Assembly (NCBI GenBank): GCA_937880845.1 | Contig: CALFLL010000063.1 | Span: forward strand, 1-64,000 | DNA: 64,000 bases | Source of the DNA: an uncultured Drancourtella sp. | Lineage (GTDB): Bacteria; Bacillota; Clostridia; Lachnospirales; Lachnospiraceae | Reading direction: 5' to 3' | Shown here: in pieces, positions 1 through 7,987 of the stretch | Position numbering within the stretch: position 1 is the first letter of the stretch | How the letters are laid out: the number at the start of each line of letters is the position of its first letter | The notes under the pieces: model-generated | The model's input: the letters and a program-made list of their open reading frames with translations, nothing else | Databases searched by the model: none | Told to the model about the DNA's origin: nothing | Translations under genes and position numbers: made by a program

Positions 1-59
1 CCTTTCGCATGAGCGAATGGTCCTATTTCTTTGAGGGACTTATTTCACAGCCCCCATTT

Positions 60-1871
60 TTATTTATCTACAGTTTCATACTTTTCCTGTCCCAACAAAA
101 TGTCTACATATTTTGTATATTTTTCGAATGCTGCCGGTATTGGATACTTTCTTTGTATTTCTTCCGGATGAACAAAGAGCATTTTTTCTGTACATGAATT
201 TTCCAGTTCATCTACCCGTACAGAATATCCTTTCATATGCCATTCCACATGACTGAAAATATGTTTTGCCTCCATAAGTGGTTCGATTCTGATTGGGCTT
301 AAGCCAATCTTCTTTGCATATTCTGCCGTCTGCTCCATTGTAAGATGGCCTTCTACATTCGGGAATTCATACATTCCGGCCAAAAGTCCTTTGGACGAGC
401 GTTTCCTGATAGCGATGTTCTCTCCGTCCTTAAAAAGAAATACCGTTCTTTTTTCAATCTTTCTCTCTTTTGCTTTTTTCTTGATCGGAAAAGACAATTC
501 TGTTCCTCTTTTATGGGCAAGACAAAATTCTTTTGCCGGACACTGCTCACACTTTGGCTCTCCGTTTGGCCCGCACACAATTGCCCCCAATTCAATAAGA
601 CCCTGATTAAATTCATTCGCCCTGTCATGCGGAATCACTTCTTCCAACATGGTTTCAAATTTCTTTTTTACGGATGCTTTCATAATATCCTGATCATCTG
701 CCAGTATCCTCGTGATCACACGAAGGACATTGCCATCTACCGCCGGTTTCGGTATTCCAAATGCAAAGGAACTGATGGCTCCTGCCGTATAACTTCCAAT
801 TCCTGTAAGAGAAAGAATCTTCGCATAATCCGCCGGCATTTCTCCGCCATATTGTTCCACAATCTGTCTGGCTGCTTTTTGCATATTTCTGACACGATTA
901 TAATATCCCAGACCTTCCCACATTTTCAGGAGTTTCTCTTCCGGTGCATCTGCCAGATCCTGTATGGTCGGAAATGCTTCCAGAAATCGGACATAAAACG
1001 GCTTTACCGCTTCTACTCTCGTCTGCTGCAACATAATCTCGGAAACCCACACATGGTATGCACTGACCTCATGTCTCCACGGCAAATCCCTTTTATTTTG
1101 TTCAAACCATTTTACCAAAGGATTCGGTAGCCTGCGAAGGATCTCTTCAGGCGATTCGTCTTCTTCATCTCCGTATTGCGGTAATACAACAGGAATTTCT
1201 TGATCCATTCTAATGCTGTCCTCTGTCACAACACAATCACAGGCAAGCAGATTTACTCCTTTTTCTTTTGCTTTCCACAGTGCTTCTGCAAATTCCGGAT
1301 GCATATCCACATTAGGAGTAAAACTCTCCACGCCTTTCATTTGGACCACAAAAAGAACGTAGGCTTCATACCCTTCTTCTTTCGCCTTTATTAATTCTTT
1401 CAGGTGTTTTACTGCTCTTTCACTTGGGGCATCCGGAAATTTGGCTGTCTTTCCGTCTTTTAAAGTAACCCCTTTTACTTCCAGAAGTATCTTTCTCTTG
1501 CCTTCCTCTACATACAGATCGATCCTTGAATTGCCAAAAGAATATTCCGGTTTTATCATTGTTGCGTTTGGGAAAAGATTCCCCGCTTCCAGCCATTCTT
1601 TTACGATCTTATTTGGAATCTGCGAATCCATATTGATAATCTGCCCGTCTTTTTTAACCGCTATAAGATCCCATTTTGTTTTTCTTCCCGGACTTTCGGA
1701 ATGTTGTACATATACTTCCGCTCCCGGTATCAAAAGTTCTGCACATCTTCCTGTATTTTTCACATGTACTTTTTCTGCCGCTCCGTTCTCCCCGGTAATT
1801 CCTCTGACATAGGCAATAAACCGATTCGGCCGACTCTCAAACAATCCCTTTTTGACTCCTTCATATTTCAT
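60..1871 (-). CDS. mutY: SfsA-MutY fusion: SfsA-like nuclease-fold domain plus A/G-specific adenine DNA glycosylase
   Basis: A 603-residue protein joining two normally separate families. Residues 1-230 match SfsA (sugar fermentation stimulation protein), including a PD-(D/E)XK-like set D118, E131, K133. Residues about 248-600 are MutY, which removes adenine mispaired with 8-oxoguanine: catalytic Glu278 in VWVSEIMLQQ, helix-hairpin-helix LTGIGSYTAG (355-364), catalytic Asp379 in VDGN, and four iron-sulfur cysteines 433, 441, 444, 450 (first spacing 7). A NUDIX-like C-terminal domain follows. The reading frame is continuous through an acidic linker (about 233-245), so this is a true fusion. It is the last gene of a tightly packed co-directional set; the DUF3783 gene ends 5 bases before it. 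The MutY half is certain; the role of the SfsA half is unknown. Confidence 0.93.
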   Translation of the reverse strand: MKYEGVKKGLFESRPNRFIAYVRGITGENGAAEKVHVKNTGRCAELLIPGAEVYVQHSESPGRKTKWDLIAVKKDGQIINMDSQIPNKIVKEWLEAGNLFPNATMIKPEYSFGNSRIDLYVEEGKRKILLEVKGVTLKDGKTAKFPDAPSERAVKHLKELIKAKEEGYEAYVLFVVQMKGVESFTPNVDMHPEFAEALWKAKEKGVNLLACDCVVTEDSIRMDQEIPVVLPQYGDEEDESPEEILRRLPNPLVKWFEQNKRDLPWRHEVSAYHVWVSEIMLQQTRVEAVKPFYVRFLEAFPTIQDLADAPEEKLLKMWEGLGYYNRVRNMQKAARQIVEQYGGEMPADYAKILSLTGIGSYTAGAISSFAFGIPKPAVDGNVLRVITRILADDQDIMKASVKKKFETMLEEVIPHDRANEFNQGLIELGAIVCGPNGEPKCEQCPAKEFCLAHKRGTELSFPIKKKAKERKIEKRTVFLFKDGENIAIRKRSSKGLLAGMYEFPNVEGHLTMEQTAEYAKKIGLSPIRIEPLMEAKHIFSHVEWHMKGYSVRVDELENSCTEKMLFVHPEEIQRKYPIPAAFEKYTKYVDILLGQEKYETVDK

Positions 1872-1876
1872 GGAAC

Positions 1877-2287
1877 TTATTCTCCTTCAGTCTGTGCTTC
1901 CCGGACAATCCGGCCTTTCTGCATTGCCTCATGTTCTTTAGAAAGTTCCTGATAAAGCCGCAGGGTATTCCAATACACATTGGTAGGCGTTAATACTGCC
2001 TTATAATCAACTTTTTTTATTCCGTTTTTACGCATTTCCCCAAGTAATCTCTGCAATTTTGAATCCGAAACGCCGACAAAGACCATCATTTCTTTTTCCG
2101 GATCTTCACCGGAATAATTTTCTTTTGAACCTTCTATCCCTTCTACTCCGACGATAGCCCCCAGTGGCTGCAAAAATTCTTCTTTTTCCACCATTCGGAT
2201 TTTTATTTTTAAAAGGAATGCCGTCATCTGAATCCCCTTTAACTGCTTTTTATCCTTAAAATTTATCAATAATAATTGTTCCCTCAT
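1877..2287 (-). CDS. DUF3783 domain protein
   Basis: A 136-residue protein resembling the DUF3783 family common in Lachnospiraceae. It shows an N-terminal beta-rich part (LLLINFKD), a central LQPLGAIVGVEG segment, and the C-terminal KAVLTPTNVYWNTLRLYQEL pattern typical of the family. No catalytic residues, signal peptide or membrane segment are visible. It starts 1 base after the AraC gene ends and stops 5 bases before the SfsA-MutY start, so it is almost certainly co-transcribed with both. Function unknown; family assignment is from memory of the pattern and not searched. Confidence 0.75.
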   Translation of the reverse strand: MREQLLLINFKDKKQLKGIQMTAFLLKIKIRMVEKEEFLQPLGAIVGVEGIEGSKENYSGEDPEKEMMVFVGVSDSKLQRLLGEMRKNGIKKVDYKAVLTPTNVYWNTLRLYQELSKEHEAMQKGRIVREAQTEGE

Positions 2288-2288
2288 T

Positions 2289-3119
2289 CTATTCCTCCTG
2301 TTTCTGTCTTTTTCTGGATTCGCTTGGCAACATGCCGTATTTCTTCTGAAATTCTCTTGAAAACGCCTTGGAATTCGGAAAACCGTTATTCATTGCAATC
2401 GTCGCTATCGTATAGTCCGTATGTATCAATTCGCGAAATGCATGCTCTACTCTGAGATTTTGCAGATATGATTTATAATTGATCCCTGCATACTTCTGAA
2501 ACATTCTTGACAAATAAGACGAAGAGTACCCAAAAACTTCTGCTAATTTTTCAAGTGAAAGTTCTTTCTCATAATTTTCTTTGATATAATCGGTAATTGT
2601 AGATAATTTTTTTAATTTTCGATAACGCTTGATTTCTTCTGCTGCAATCTGCTGCTTCCTATATTTTGTAATCAGAAGATACACAAGCATAAAAAACTCA
2701 CTTTGCACTTTCCACTCGTATCCCTCTTCTTTTCTCAATACACCTCCATACATTTTATCAACCAAATTCATAATTTTTGAATCTTGCGTTCTCGGACTGT
2801 GTGTAAATAAAATAATTCCCTCTTCATTGTAATAATTTTTAAATATATTTATCGGAATCTGCAAGACGATTGTAGAATTTTTAAATGGTGAATAGATAGA
2901 ATGTACTTCATTGGAATTCAAAAGAACAAATTCTCCGTTATGAAGAGCATATTTTTCCTCATTGATATAAACGTCTAAAGTGCCTTGAAACACCGCAAAA
3001 ATTTCCACCGAATGATGCCAGTGTTTCTCTCTTATATAATGTCCGTCTTTTCCTTCAAATTGAAAGATTTTAAATGGAAGCCTGTCATCAGGAATAATCA
3101 CTTCGTGCTCAACTCCCAT
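2289..3119 (-). CDS. AraC family transcriptional regulator with N-terminal cupin
   Basis: A 276-residue regulator. Residues about 15-95 form an AraC-type cupin sensing domain (KHWHHSVEIFAVFQGTLDV, then GEFVLLNSNEVHSI), which usually binds a sugar or other small ligand. Residues about 170-270 hold two helix-turn-helix motifs, the second with the AraC signature around NGFPNSKAFSREFQKKYGMLP. It lies 17 bases downstream of the flavodoxin gene and 1 base upstream of the DUF3783 gene. It probably acts as a cytoplasmic activator; the ligand and targets cannot be read from the sequence. Confidence 0.88.
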   Translation of the reverse strand: MGVEHEVIIPDDRLPFKIFQFEGKDGHYIREKHWHHSVEIFAVFQGTLDVYINEEKYALHNGEFVLLNSNEVHSIYSPFKNSTIVLQIPINIFKNYYNEEGIILFTHSPRTQDSKIMNLVDKMYGGVLRKEEGYEWKVQSEFFMLVYLLITKYRKQQIAAEEIKRYRKLKKLSTITDYIKENYEKELSLEKLAEVFGYSSSYLSRMFQKYAGINYKSYLQNLRVEHAFRELIHTDYTIATIAMNNGFPNSKAFSREFQKKYGMLPSESRKRQKQEE

Positions 3120-3136
3120 TTTTTAATTTCCTCCTT

Positions 3137-3634
3137 TTATGCTTTCTGAATCCACTCTTTCAATTTTTGCATATCTTTTTCATCCGGATGGGAAAGAGCC
3201 TGATCAAAATTTTCAATCATCATCTTCATGCGTTCATCCTGCGGATTTTCTTCCAGCATCGCTTCGTAACGCTTTCTTACAGATACCGGCATTTTCCCCT
3301 GACACATAAATCCCTTTCCAATCTGATTATCTTCCGGTATGCAAGAAATAACATTTGCAAGAATTCTTTCAAAATAACTTTCTTCTTTTCCAAATCCGGC
3401 TGTTCCAAACATATAAATCTTCTTTTTATGTATATTTTGCAAGAATTCTTGTATTTTATCATCACAATTTCCTTTATCAGTCCAGAAACCCACGTAAAGA
3501 ACCTCTGCCTCTTTAGCTTTATCATCCGGTTCACCGAAATAAACACAATCTTCTTTTCCTTTTTCTTTTTGAATCTTCTCTGCAAGTATTCTGGTATTAC
3601 CCGTTAAACTTCTATATACAACTGCATACTTCAT
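3137..3634 (-). CDS. Flavodoxin-family protein
   Basis: A 165-residue flavodoxin-like protein. The N-terminal strand and phosphate loop KYAVVYRSLTGNTRILAEKI is the FMN-binding signature; EVLYVGFWTDKGNCD and KIYMFGTAGFG match the later loops. The start at 3634 is preferred over the longer frame because a strong ribosome site (GAGGAGGAA) lies just before it. A distinctive C-terminal tail (about residues 110-165, ENPQDERM) is shared by a clostridial flavodoxin subfamily, some of which are annotated BilS; I cannot confirm that name. It is the first gene of a four-gene set and diverges from the MerR/TipAS gene at 3782, which suggests shared control and a redox or stress role. Confidence 0.8.
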   Translation of the reverse strand: MKYAVVYRSLTGNTRILAEKIQKEKGKEDCVYFGEPDDKAKEAEVLYVGFWTDKGNCDDKIQEFLQNIHKKKIYMFGTAGFGKEESYFERILANVISCIPEDNQIGKGFMCQGKMPVSVRKRYEAMLEENPQDERMKMMIENFDQALSHPDEKDMQKLKEWIQKA

Positions 3635-3725
3635 CTTTGTTCCTCCTCGCTTTTTCTTTAACTGTAACACATCTTGCCTCGTTATCAAACCTATACTTTT
3701 TATTTTCCAAAAAATATTTTTTCTC

Positions 3726-3756
3726 TTGACTTTGACGCAGCGTTAAGCTTTATACT
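3726..3756 (+). promoter_or_regulatory. MerR-type promoter with 19-bp spacer
   Basis: TTGACT (3726-3731) and TATACT (3751-3756) are separated by 19 bp, the long spacing typical of promoters that MerR regulators distort to activate. The spacer carries a near-perfect dyad, GACGC-A-GCGTT. It lies 26 bases upstream of the merR/tipAS start, so autoregulation is likely (inference). Confidence 0.75.
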
Positions 3757-3781
3757 TATTTCGACGAGGAGGAAAAGAAAT

Positions 3782-4549
3782 ATGCACTACAGTATCAAAG
3801 AATTATCAGCGTTATCCAAAGTAAGCACACGTACTTTACGGTACTACGATGAAATAGGACTTTTAAAGCCATTATATACAACAGATGCCGGCTATCGTTG
3901 GTATGGTGAGCACGAAGTAGATTTACTGCAACAAATATTGTTTTATAAAAAACGGGGATTTTCCTTAAAACAAATCGATTCTATTTTATCACAGAAAGAT
4001 TTTGATATTCTTACCGCCCTTCGGGAACATCTTATTTCTCTTCAACGTCAAAAAGAACACCTTGATATGCTGATTCAATCGGTTGAGCAGACAATCTTAT
4101 CCATGAAAGGGGAATACCAAATGAGTGACAAAGAAAAATTTGAGGCTTTTAAACAAGAAATCGTTGATGAAAATGAAAAAAAATTTGGACATGAAATACG
4201 TGAAAAATACGGCGATGAAGAAATGGACATCTCTAATCGAAAAATCTTAAATATGTCTCAAGAAGACTATGAACGCTTTTTAAATCTTGGAAATGAAATC
4301 AAAGAATCTCTAAAAGAAGCGGTCTTATCTTCTGTTTCTCCCGAAAGCGAAAGAGCAAAAAGAATCGTCATTCTTCATAAAGAATGGCTCTCCATGACAT
4401 GGAAGCAGTATTCAGAAGCAGCTCATAAGGCGATTGCCACAACCTATATTTCCGATGAGCGCTTCCGCCTATATTACGATAAAGAAATAGCAGGCTGTGC
4501 CGAATTTTTGGAACAATCCATTTGTTACTGGGTAGACAAATTAAACTAA
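3782..4549 (+). CDS. MerR family regulator with TipAS-type C-terminal domain
   Basis: A 255-residue regulator. Residues 1-70 are a MerR winged helix (YSIKELSALSKVSTRTLRYY, then GYRWYGEHEVDLLQQI), residues about 75-110 the dimerising coiled coil, and residues about 140-250 a TipAS/antibiotic-recognition domain of helices (EWLSMTWKQYSEAAHKAI, ISDERFRLYYDK). TipA-type proteins bind thiopeptide-like drugs or other amphipathic compounds and activate their own promoters. The start at 3782 follows GAGGAGGAAAAG and is used instead of an earlier in-frame ATG with no ribosome site. The gene diverges from the flavodoxin operon. The drug ligand is not deducible here. Confidence 0.9.
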   Translation: MHYSIKELSALSKVSTRTLRYYDEIGLLKPLYTTDAGYRWYGEHEVDLLQQILFYKKRGFSLKQIDSILSQKDFDILTALREHLISLQRQKEHLDMLIQSVEQTILSMKGEYQMSDKEKFEAFKQEIVDENEKKFGHEIREKYGDEEMDISNRKILNMSQEDYERFLNLGNEIKESLKEAVLSSVSPESERAKRIVILHKEWLSMTWKQYSEAAHKAIATTYISDERFRLYYDKEIAGCAEFLEQSICYWVDKLN

Positions 4550-4556
4550 TGACAGC

Positions 4557-4598
4557 AAAACAGCAGGTACTGTAAATCTTACAATACCTGCTGTTTTT
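4557..4598. terminator. Bidirectional terminator between merR and the amino-acid ABC operon
   Basis: Hairpin AACAGCAGGTA / TACCTGCTGTT with a T tract on the plus side and an A tract at 4557-4560 that reads as T on the minus strand. It sits between two convergent genes. Confidence 0.9.
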
Positions 4599-4603
4599 AT
4601 CTC

Positions 4604-5347
4604 TTATAAAATTTTCCCAAGGAATTCCTGCAAACGTCTGTCTTTCGGATGAGCAAAAAACTCTTCCGGTGTATTTTCTTCTTTGATCACACCTTCATCC
4701 ACAAAAATAACCCTTGTTCCCACTTCTTTTGCAAATCCCATTTCATGGGTAACAACAACCATCGTCATACCTTCTTCTGCCAGCTGCTTCATAAGATCCA
4801 ATACCTCTCCTACCATTTCCGGATCCAGTGCAGAGGTCGGTTCGTCAAAAAGCATGACATCCGGTTCCATAGCCAGTGCCCTGACGATCGCTATACGCTG
4901 TTTCTGTCCTCCAGAAAGCTGCTCTGGATCAGCACCGGCTTTATCCAAAAGTCCAACCCGTTGCAGTAAATCTTTGGCTTTTACTTCTGCTTCATCCTTT
5001 TTCATCTTTCCAAGTGTTATCGGTGCAAGAGTAATATTTTCCAAGATTGTCTTGTGAGGGAACAGATTGAAATGCTGAAATACCATTCCGATTTTTTGTC
5101 TGTGAAGGTCAATATTAACTTTCGGATCAGTAATATCCGTTCCTTCAAATAAAATGTTTCCTGCCGTAGGCTTTTCAAGTAAGTTCAAAGAACGAAGGAA
5201 TGTAGATTTACCGGAACCGGACGGTCCAATGACAACGACAACTTCTCCTTTTTTAATATCTGTTGAAATCCCTCTTAATACGTGATTTTTCCCATATACT
5301 TTTTCCAGGTTCTGCACCTGAAGCAAGGTTTCTCCATTACCGTTCAT
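4604..5347 (-). CDS. Polar amino acid ABC transporter ATPase
   Basis: A 247-residue ATPase of the GlnQ/HisP family that energises amino-acid import at the inner face of the membrane. Walker A GPSGSGKST is at residues 41-49, followed by Q-loop MVFQHFNLFPH, ABC signature LSGGQKQR, Walker B VMLFDEPTSALD and switch His in VVTHEMGFAK. Its start overlaps the permease stop by 11 bases, so translation is coupled. It is the last gene of a three-gene operon (binding protein, permease, ATPase). Substrate cannot be fixed; glutamine, cystine or similar polar amino acids are typical. Confidence 0.95.
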   Translation of the reverse strand: MNGNGETLLQVQNLEKVYGKNHVLRGISTDIKKGEVVVVIGPSGSGKSTFLRSLNLLEKPTAGNILFEGTDITDPKVNIDLHRQKIGMVFQHFNLFPHKTILENITLAPITLGKMKKDEAEVKAKDLLQRVGLLDKAGADPEQLSGGQKQRIAIVRALAMEPDVMLFDEPTSALDPEMVGEVLDLMKQLAEEGMTMVVVTHEMGFAKEVGTRVIFVDEGVIKEENTPEEFFAHPKDRRLQEFLGKIL

Positions 5348-6062
5348 TTGTACGCAGCCTCCTTTCCAGTTTGTTCATAAAGAATGTCAAAATCGAAACA
5401 AGTGCAAGGTAGATCAATGCTGCCGCTAAAAGTGGCATGAATGCGTCAAATGTACGGCTCTGAATGACCATTGCTGCCTTTGTAAGATCGTATTCCCCTA
5501 TGTAGCCGATGATCGCAGTTTCTTTGATCAAAACGATCATCTCGTTTACCAGTGCCGGCAGTACGTTTTTAAATGCCTGCGGAATAATGATCAGTTTCAT
5601 TGTCTGTCCATAGCTAAGTCCAAGACTTCTTCCTGCTTCTGTCTGTCCGACCGGAATGGACATGATCCCGGAACGTACGATTTCTGCGACATAGGCTCCT
5701 GAATTGATTCCAAATGCAATTCCTCCGATGATGATCGAGTTCAGAGAAGAAGAGCCAAACACTACCAGATACATGATCAAAATCTGAATCATGGACGGAG
5801 TGCCACGGATAACCGTCAAATAAACTTTACAAATAATATTCAAAATTTTCCATTTCCCGGTCTTGTCATGATAAGACCGGATAAGGGCTACCGTAAATCC
5901 GATGATCACCCCAAAGATAAGAGCAAGTACCGAAACGATTACCGTTACCTTAAGACCGTTTAAAAGATCCAACCAACGGTTCTCTTCAATAAAATTCTGA
6001 TAAAATCTTTCAGAAAAACTTTGAGCCAGTACAAGCCCTTGTATATTCAAAAATGCCTCCAT
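5337..6062 (-). CDS. Polar amino acid ABC transporter permease
   Basis: A 241-residue membrane protein of the HisM/GlnP permease family, with about five transmembrane segments beginning at residue 35 (VTVIVSVLALIFGVIIGFTV). The conserved EAA loop that contacts the ATPase reads EAGRSLGLSYGQTMKLIIIP. A roughly 35-residue N-terminal extension precedes the first membrane segment. It sits between the binding protein gene and the ATPase gene and overlaps the latter by 11 bases. As the only permease in the operon it probably forms a homodimer. Confidence 0.94.
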   Translation of the reverse strand: MEAFLNIQGLVLAQSFSERFYQNFIEENRWLDLLNGLKVTVIVSVLALIFGVIIGFTVALIRSYHDKTGKWKILNIICKVYLTVIRGTPSMIQILIMYLVVFGSSSLNSIIIGGIAFGINSGAYVAEIVRSGIMSIPVGQTEAGRSLGLSYGQTMKLIIIPQAFKNVLPALVNEMIVLIKETAIIGYIGEYDLTKAAMVIQSRTFDAFMPLLAAALIYLALVSILTFFMNKLERRLRTNER

Positions 6063-6105
6063 GTTTTTACCTCTCTTTTGAAATACTTTTACGTATCTTC
6101 CCCAC

Positions 6106-6897
6106 TTATTTCTGTACGATCAATACCTGGCTTGCATTTGCATAGGTATCAGTGAAATCCACGTTCTTTTCCCTTTCTTCCGTCACCGTCAGTCCGGCTG
6201 CTCCAAAATCTGCTTTCCCTGTCTGGATGGTAGGAAGGATGGAATCAAATTCCATATCTTCTACTTTCAGGCTATATCCCATTTTATCACAAATAGCTGT
6301 TGCAATATCAATATCGATTCCTACGATTTTACTGTTGTCATAATATTCATATGGTTCAAATTCTGCATTTGTAGCAAGGACCAATTCTCCTTTGGAATGA
6401 TCTGCATCTGCCGGTGTTTCATACTGATAGGAACCGACATCTCCGATATAATTGGAGATAATCTTATCAAGCGTTCCTTCTTCTTTTAACTCTTTTAATG
6501 CTCCATTAATTTCTTCCAGTAATTGTGTATTTCCTTTTTTCACACAGATTGCATACTGCTCTTCTTCAAATAATCCTTCAATCATTTTCAGATCATCATT
6601 TTTTTCTACAAATTTCTTAGCCGGCTGTGTATCAATGACAACACCATCAATTTTTCCTGCTTTTAATGCCTGGATTCCTGCTGAACCCTTTGTATAACGC
6701 TTCATCTGACTATCTTTTTCTACAATGTCGGAACACAGAAGATCTCCCGTTGTCCCCTGTTGTACACCGATTGTCAATGTTTTCAGATCATCTGCTGTTT
6801 TGATATCTACTTTTTCCTTTTTACCTGAACCACATGCCGCTAAAGACATGATACAAACTACTGATGCGGTTACTGCAATTAACTTTTTTAATTTCAT
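6106..6897 (-). CDS. Amino acid ABC transporter substrate-binding lipoprotein, domain order circularly permuted
   Basis: A 263-residue lipoprotein: signal peptide and lipobox LAACG place the lipid-bearing Cys at residue 22. The body belongs to the SBP_bac_3 family, but its two halves are swapped. The part that normally comes second (LTIGVQQGTTGDLL, then VVIDTQPAKKFV, YAICVKKGN, GTLDKIISNYIG) is at about 40-165. The part that normally comes first (LVLATNAEFEPYEYYDN, then IVGIDIDIATAICDKMG, TVTEEREKNVDFTDTYANA) is at about 172-260, and the protein ends right after it. Both lobes look intact, so it probably still binds an amino acid and feeds the downstream permease and ATPase. It heads the operon and a ribosome site GGGAGGAAAAG precedes the start. 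Confidence 0.9.
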   Translation of the reverse strand: MKLKKLIAVTASVVCIMSLAACGSGKKEKVDIKTADDLKTLTIGVQQGTTGDLLCSDIVEKDSQMKRYTKGSAGIQALKAGKIDGVVIDTQPAKKFVEKNDDLKMIEGLFEEEQYAICVKKGNTQLLEEINGALKELKEEGTLDKIISNYIGDVGSYQYETPADADHSKGELVLATNAEFEPYEYYDNSKIVGIDIDIATAICDKMGYSLKVEDMEFDSILPTIQTGKADFGAAGLTVTEEREKNVDFTDTYANASQVLIVQK

Positions 6898-6977
6898 ATT
6901 CTTTTCCTCCCTGTTTAACTATGCATAAAAATTCATATTTTTCTTTTCTTTTATTCATTTACTTGTTGCTTTTACTT

Positions 6978-7005
6978 ATTCTAGCACATTCTCAAAAAAA
7001 ATCAA
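6978..7005 (-). promoter_or_regulatory. Probable promoter of the amino-acid ABC operon
   Basis: On the minus strand TTGATT and TAGAAT are 16 bp apart, with an extended -10 TGC before TAGAAT. The -35 lies inside the arm of the uppP terminator hairpin, so termination and initiation signals overlap. Confidence 0.5.
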
Positions 7006-7048
7006 GTGGTTTTTTATACATTTTTATTGTATAAAAAACCACTTGATT
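6994..7048 (-). terminator. uppP terminator, 21-bp perfect inverted repeat
   Basis: Arms 7000-7020 and 7028-7048 are perfect complements (21 bp) around a 7-base loop TTTTTAT, and seven A residues at 6994-7000 give a T run on the minus strand. It is a strong intrinsic terminator for uppP. No transposase or target duplication is present, so it is not read as a mobile-element end. Confidence 0.85.
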
Positions 7049-7073
7049 CAATTTTTGTATAATTTATGAGATT

Positions 7074-7886
7074 TTATGCAAAAATAAGGAAATATCCGAG
7101 GACTATGATTCCCAGGATGATTCGATAGTAACCGAATACAGTAAAGTCATGTTTCTTGATATATCCCATAAGGAATTTAATGGCAAATACAGAAACAAGG
7201 AATGAAACAACACATCCAACAAGAAGAATGACTACTTCCTGTCCTGTATAATTAAATCCGAATTTGATCAGTTTCAGGCCACTTGCCGCGATCATCGTCG
7301 GAATTGCAAGGAAGAATGTAAATTCTGCTGCAACCGGTCTTGCAACACCTATCAGCAAAGCTCCGATGATGGTCGCACCTGAACGTGAAGTACCCGGAAT
7401 CATTGCAAGAACCTGGAAACATCCGATAGCAAATGCTGTTATATAAGTAAGCTCTTTTAATTTTGTAACTCTTGGTTGCATATGGGCATTTCTTTTTTCG
7501 ATAACAATAAATAAAATACCGTAAATGATCAGCATCAAAGAAATCACAAAATAATTAGACAGCTTTTTGTCAATAAAATCATCAAGAACTATTCCGACTG
7601 CCGACGGAATACATGCAACAACTACTTTCATCCATAGTTCAATCGTATTCCATTTCTGTGCATGTGTTTTTCTAGGTGAAAACGGATTCAGTTTATGGAA
7701 ATACAAAACAATAACAGCAAGAACCGCTGCAAGCTGAATAACTACTTTAAACATATTCATAAATGCATCGCTTACATTCATATGTAAAAACTCATCAGCC
7801 AAAAGTAAATGTCCCGTACTGCTGATCGGGAGCCATTCTGTAATTCCCTCAATGATTCCGAGTATAACCGATATAATAATATCCAC
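7074..7886 (-). CDS. uppP: Undecaprenyl-diphosphatase UppP (BacA)
   Basis: A 270-residue integral membrane phosphatase that dephosphorylates undecaprenyl pyrophosphate to recycle the lipid carrier of cell-wall synthesis; it also gives bacitracin resistance when abundant. Both active-site motifs are present: EGITEWLPISSTGH near the N-terminus and PGTSRSGATI in the middle. About eight membrane segments are visible and the length matches the family. It is a single gene: a ribosome site GGAGGATTTAAAG precedes the start and a strong hairpin follows. Nothing unusual. Confidence 0.96.
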   Translation of the reverse strand: MDIIISVILGIIEGITEWLPISSTGHLLLADEFLHMNVSDAFMNMFKVVIQLAAVLAVIVLYFHKLNPFSPRKTHAQKWNTIELWMKVVVACIPSAVGIVLDDFIDKKLSNYFVISLMLIIYGILFIVIEKRNAHMQPRVTKLKELTYITAFAIGCFQVLAMIPGTSRSGATIIGALLIGVARPVAAEFTFFLAIPTMIAASGLKLIKFGFNYTGQEVVILLVGCVVSFLVSVFAIKFLMGYIKKHDFTVFGYYRIILGIIVLGYFLIFA

Positions 7887-7987
7887 CTTTAAATCCTCCT
7901 CTTTCTTTCAGTAAATTCTAACAAACAGTTTTTAGTGTATCATATTCCATGAAAATATCCAATACCTTTCACTGTACCTTATGTATT

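Noticed and set aside
1..59. Coding sequence at the left edge
   Set aside because: Only a short stretch downstream of mutY is visible and no supported frame or clear hairpin could be assigned.
345..1130. 261-residue open frame on the plus strand opposite mutY
   Set aside because: It is antisense to a gene with full catalytic motifs, has no ribosome site and an unnatural Phe/Cys/Arg-rich composition.
7000..7048. 21-bp perfect inverted repeat as a transposon end or MITE
   Set aside because: No second copy, no target duplication and no transposase; the T run after it makes a terminator the simpler reading.
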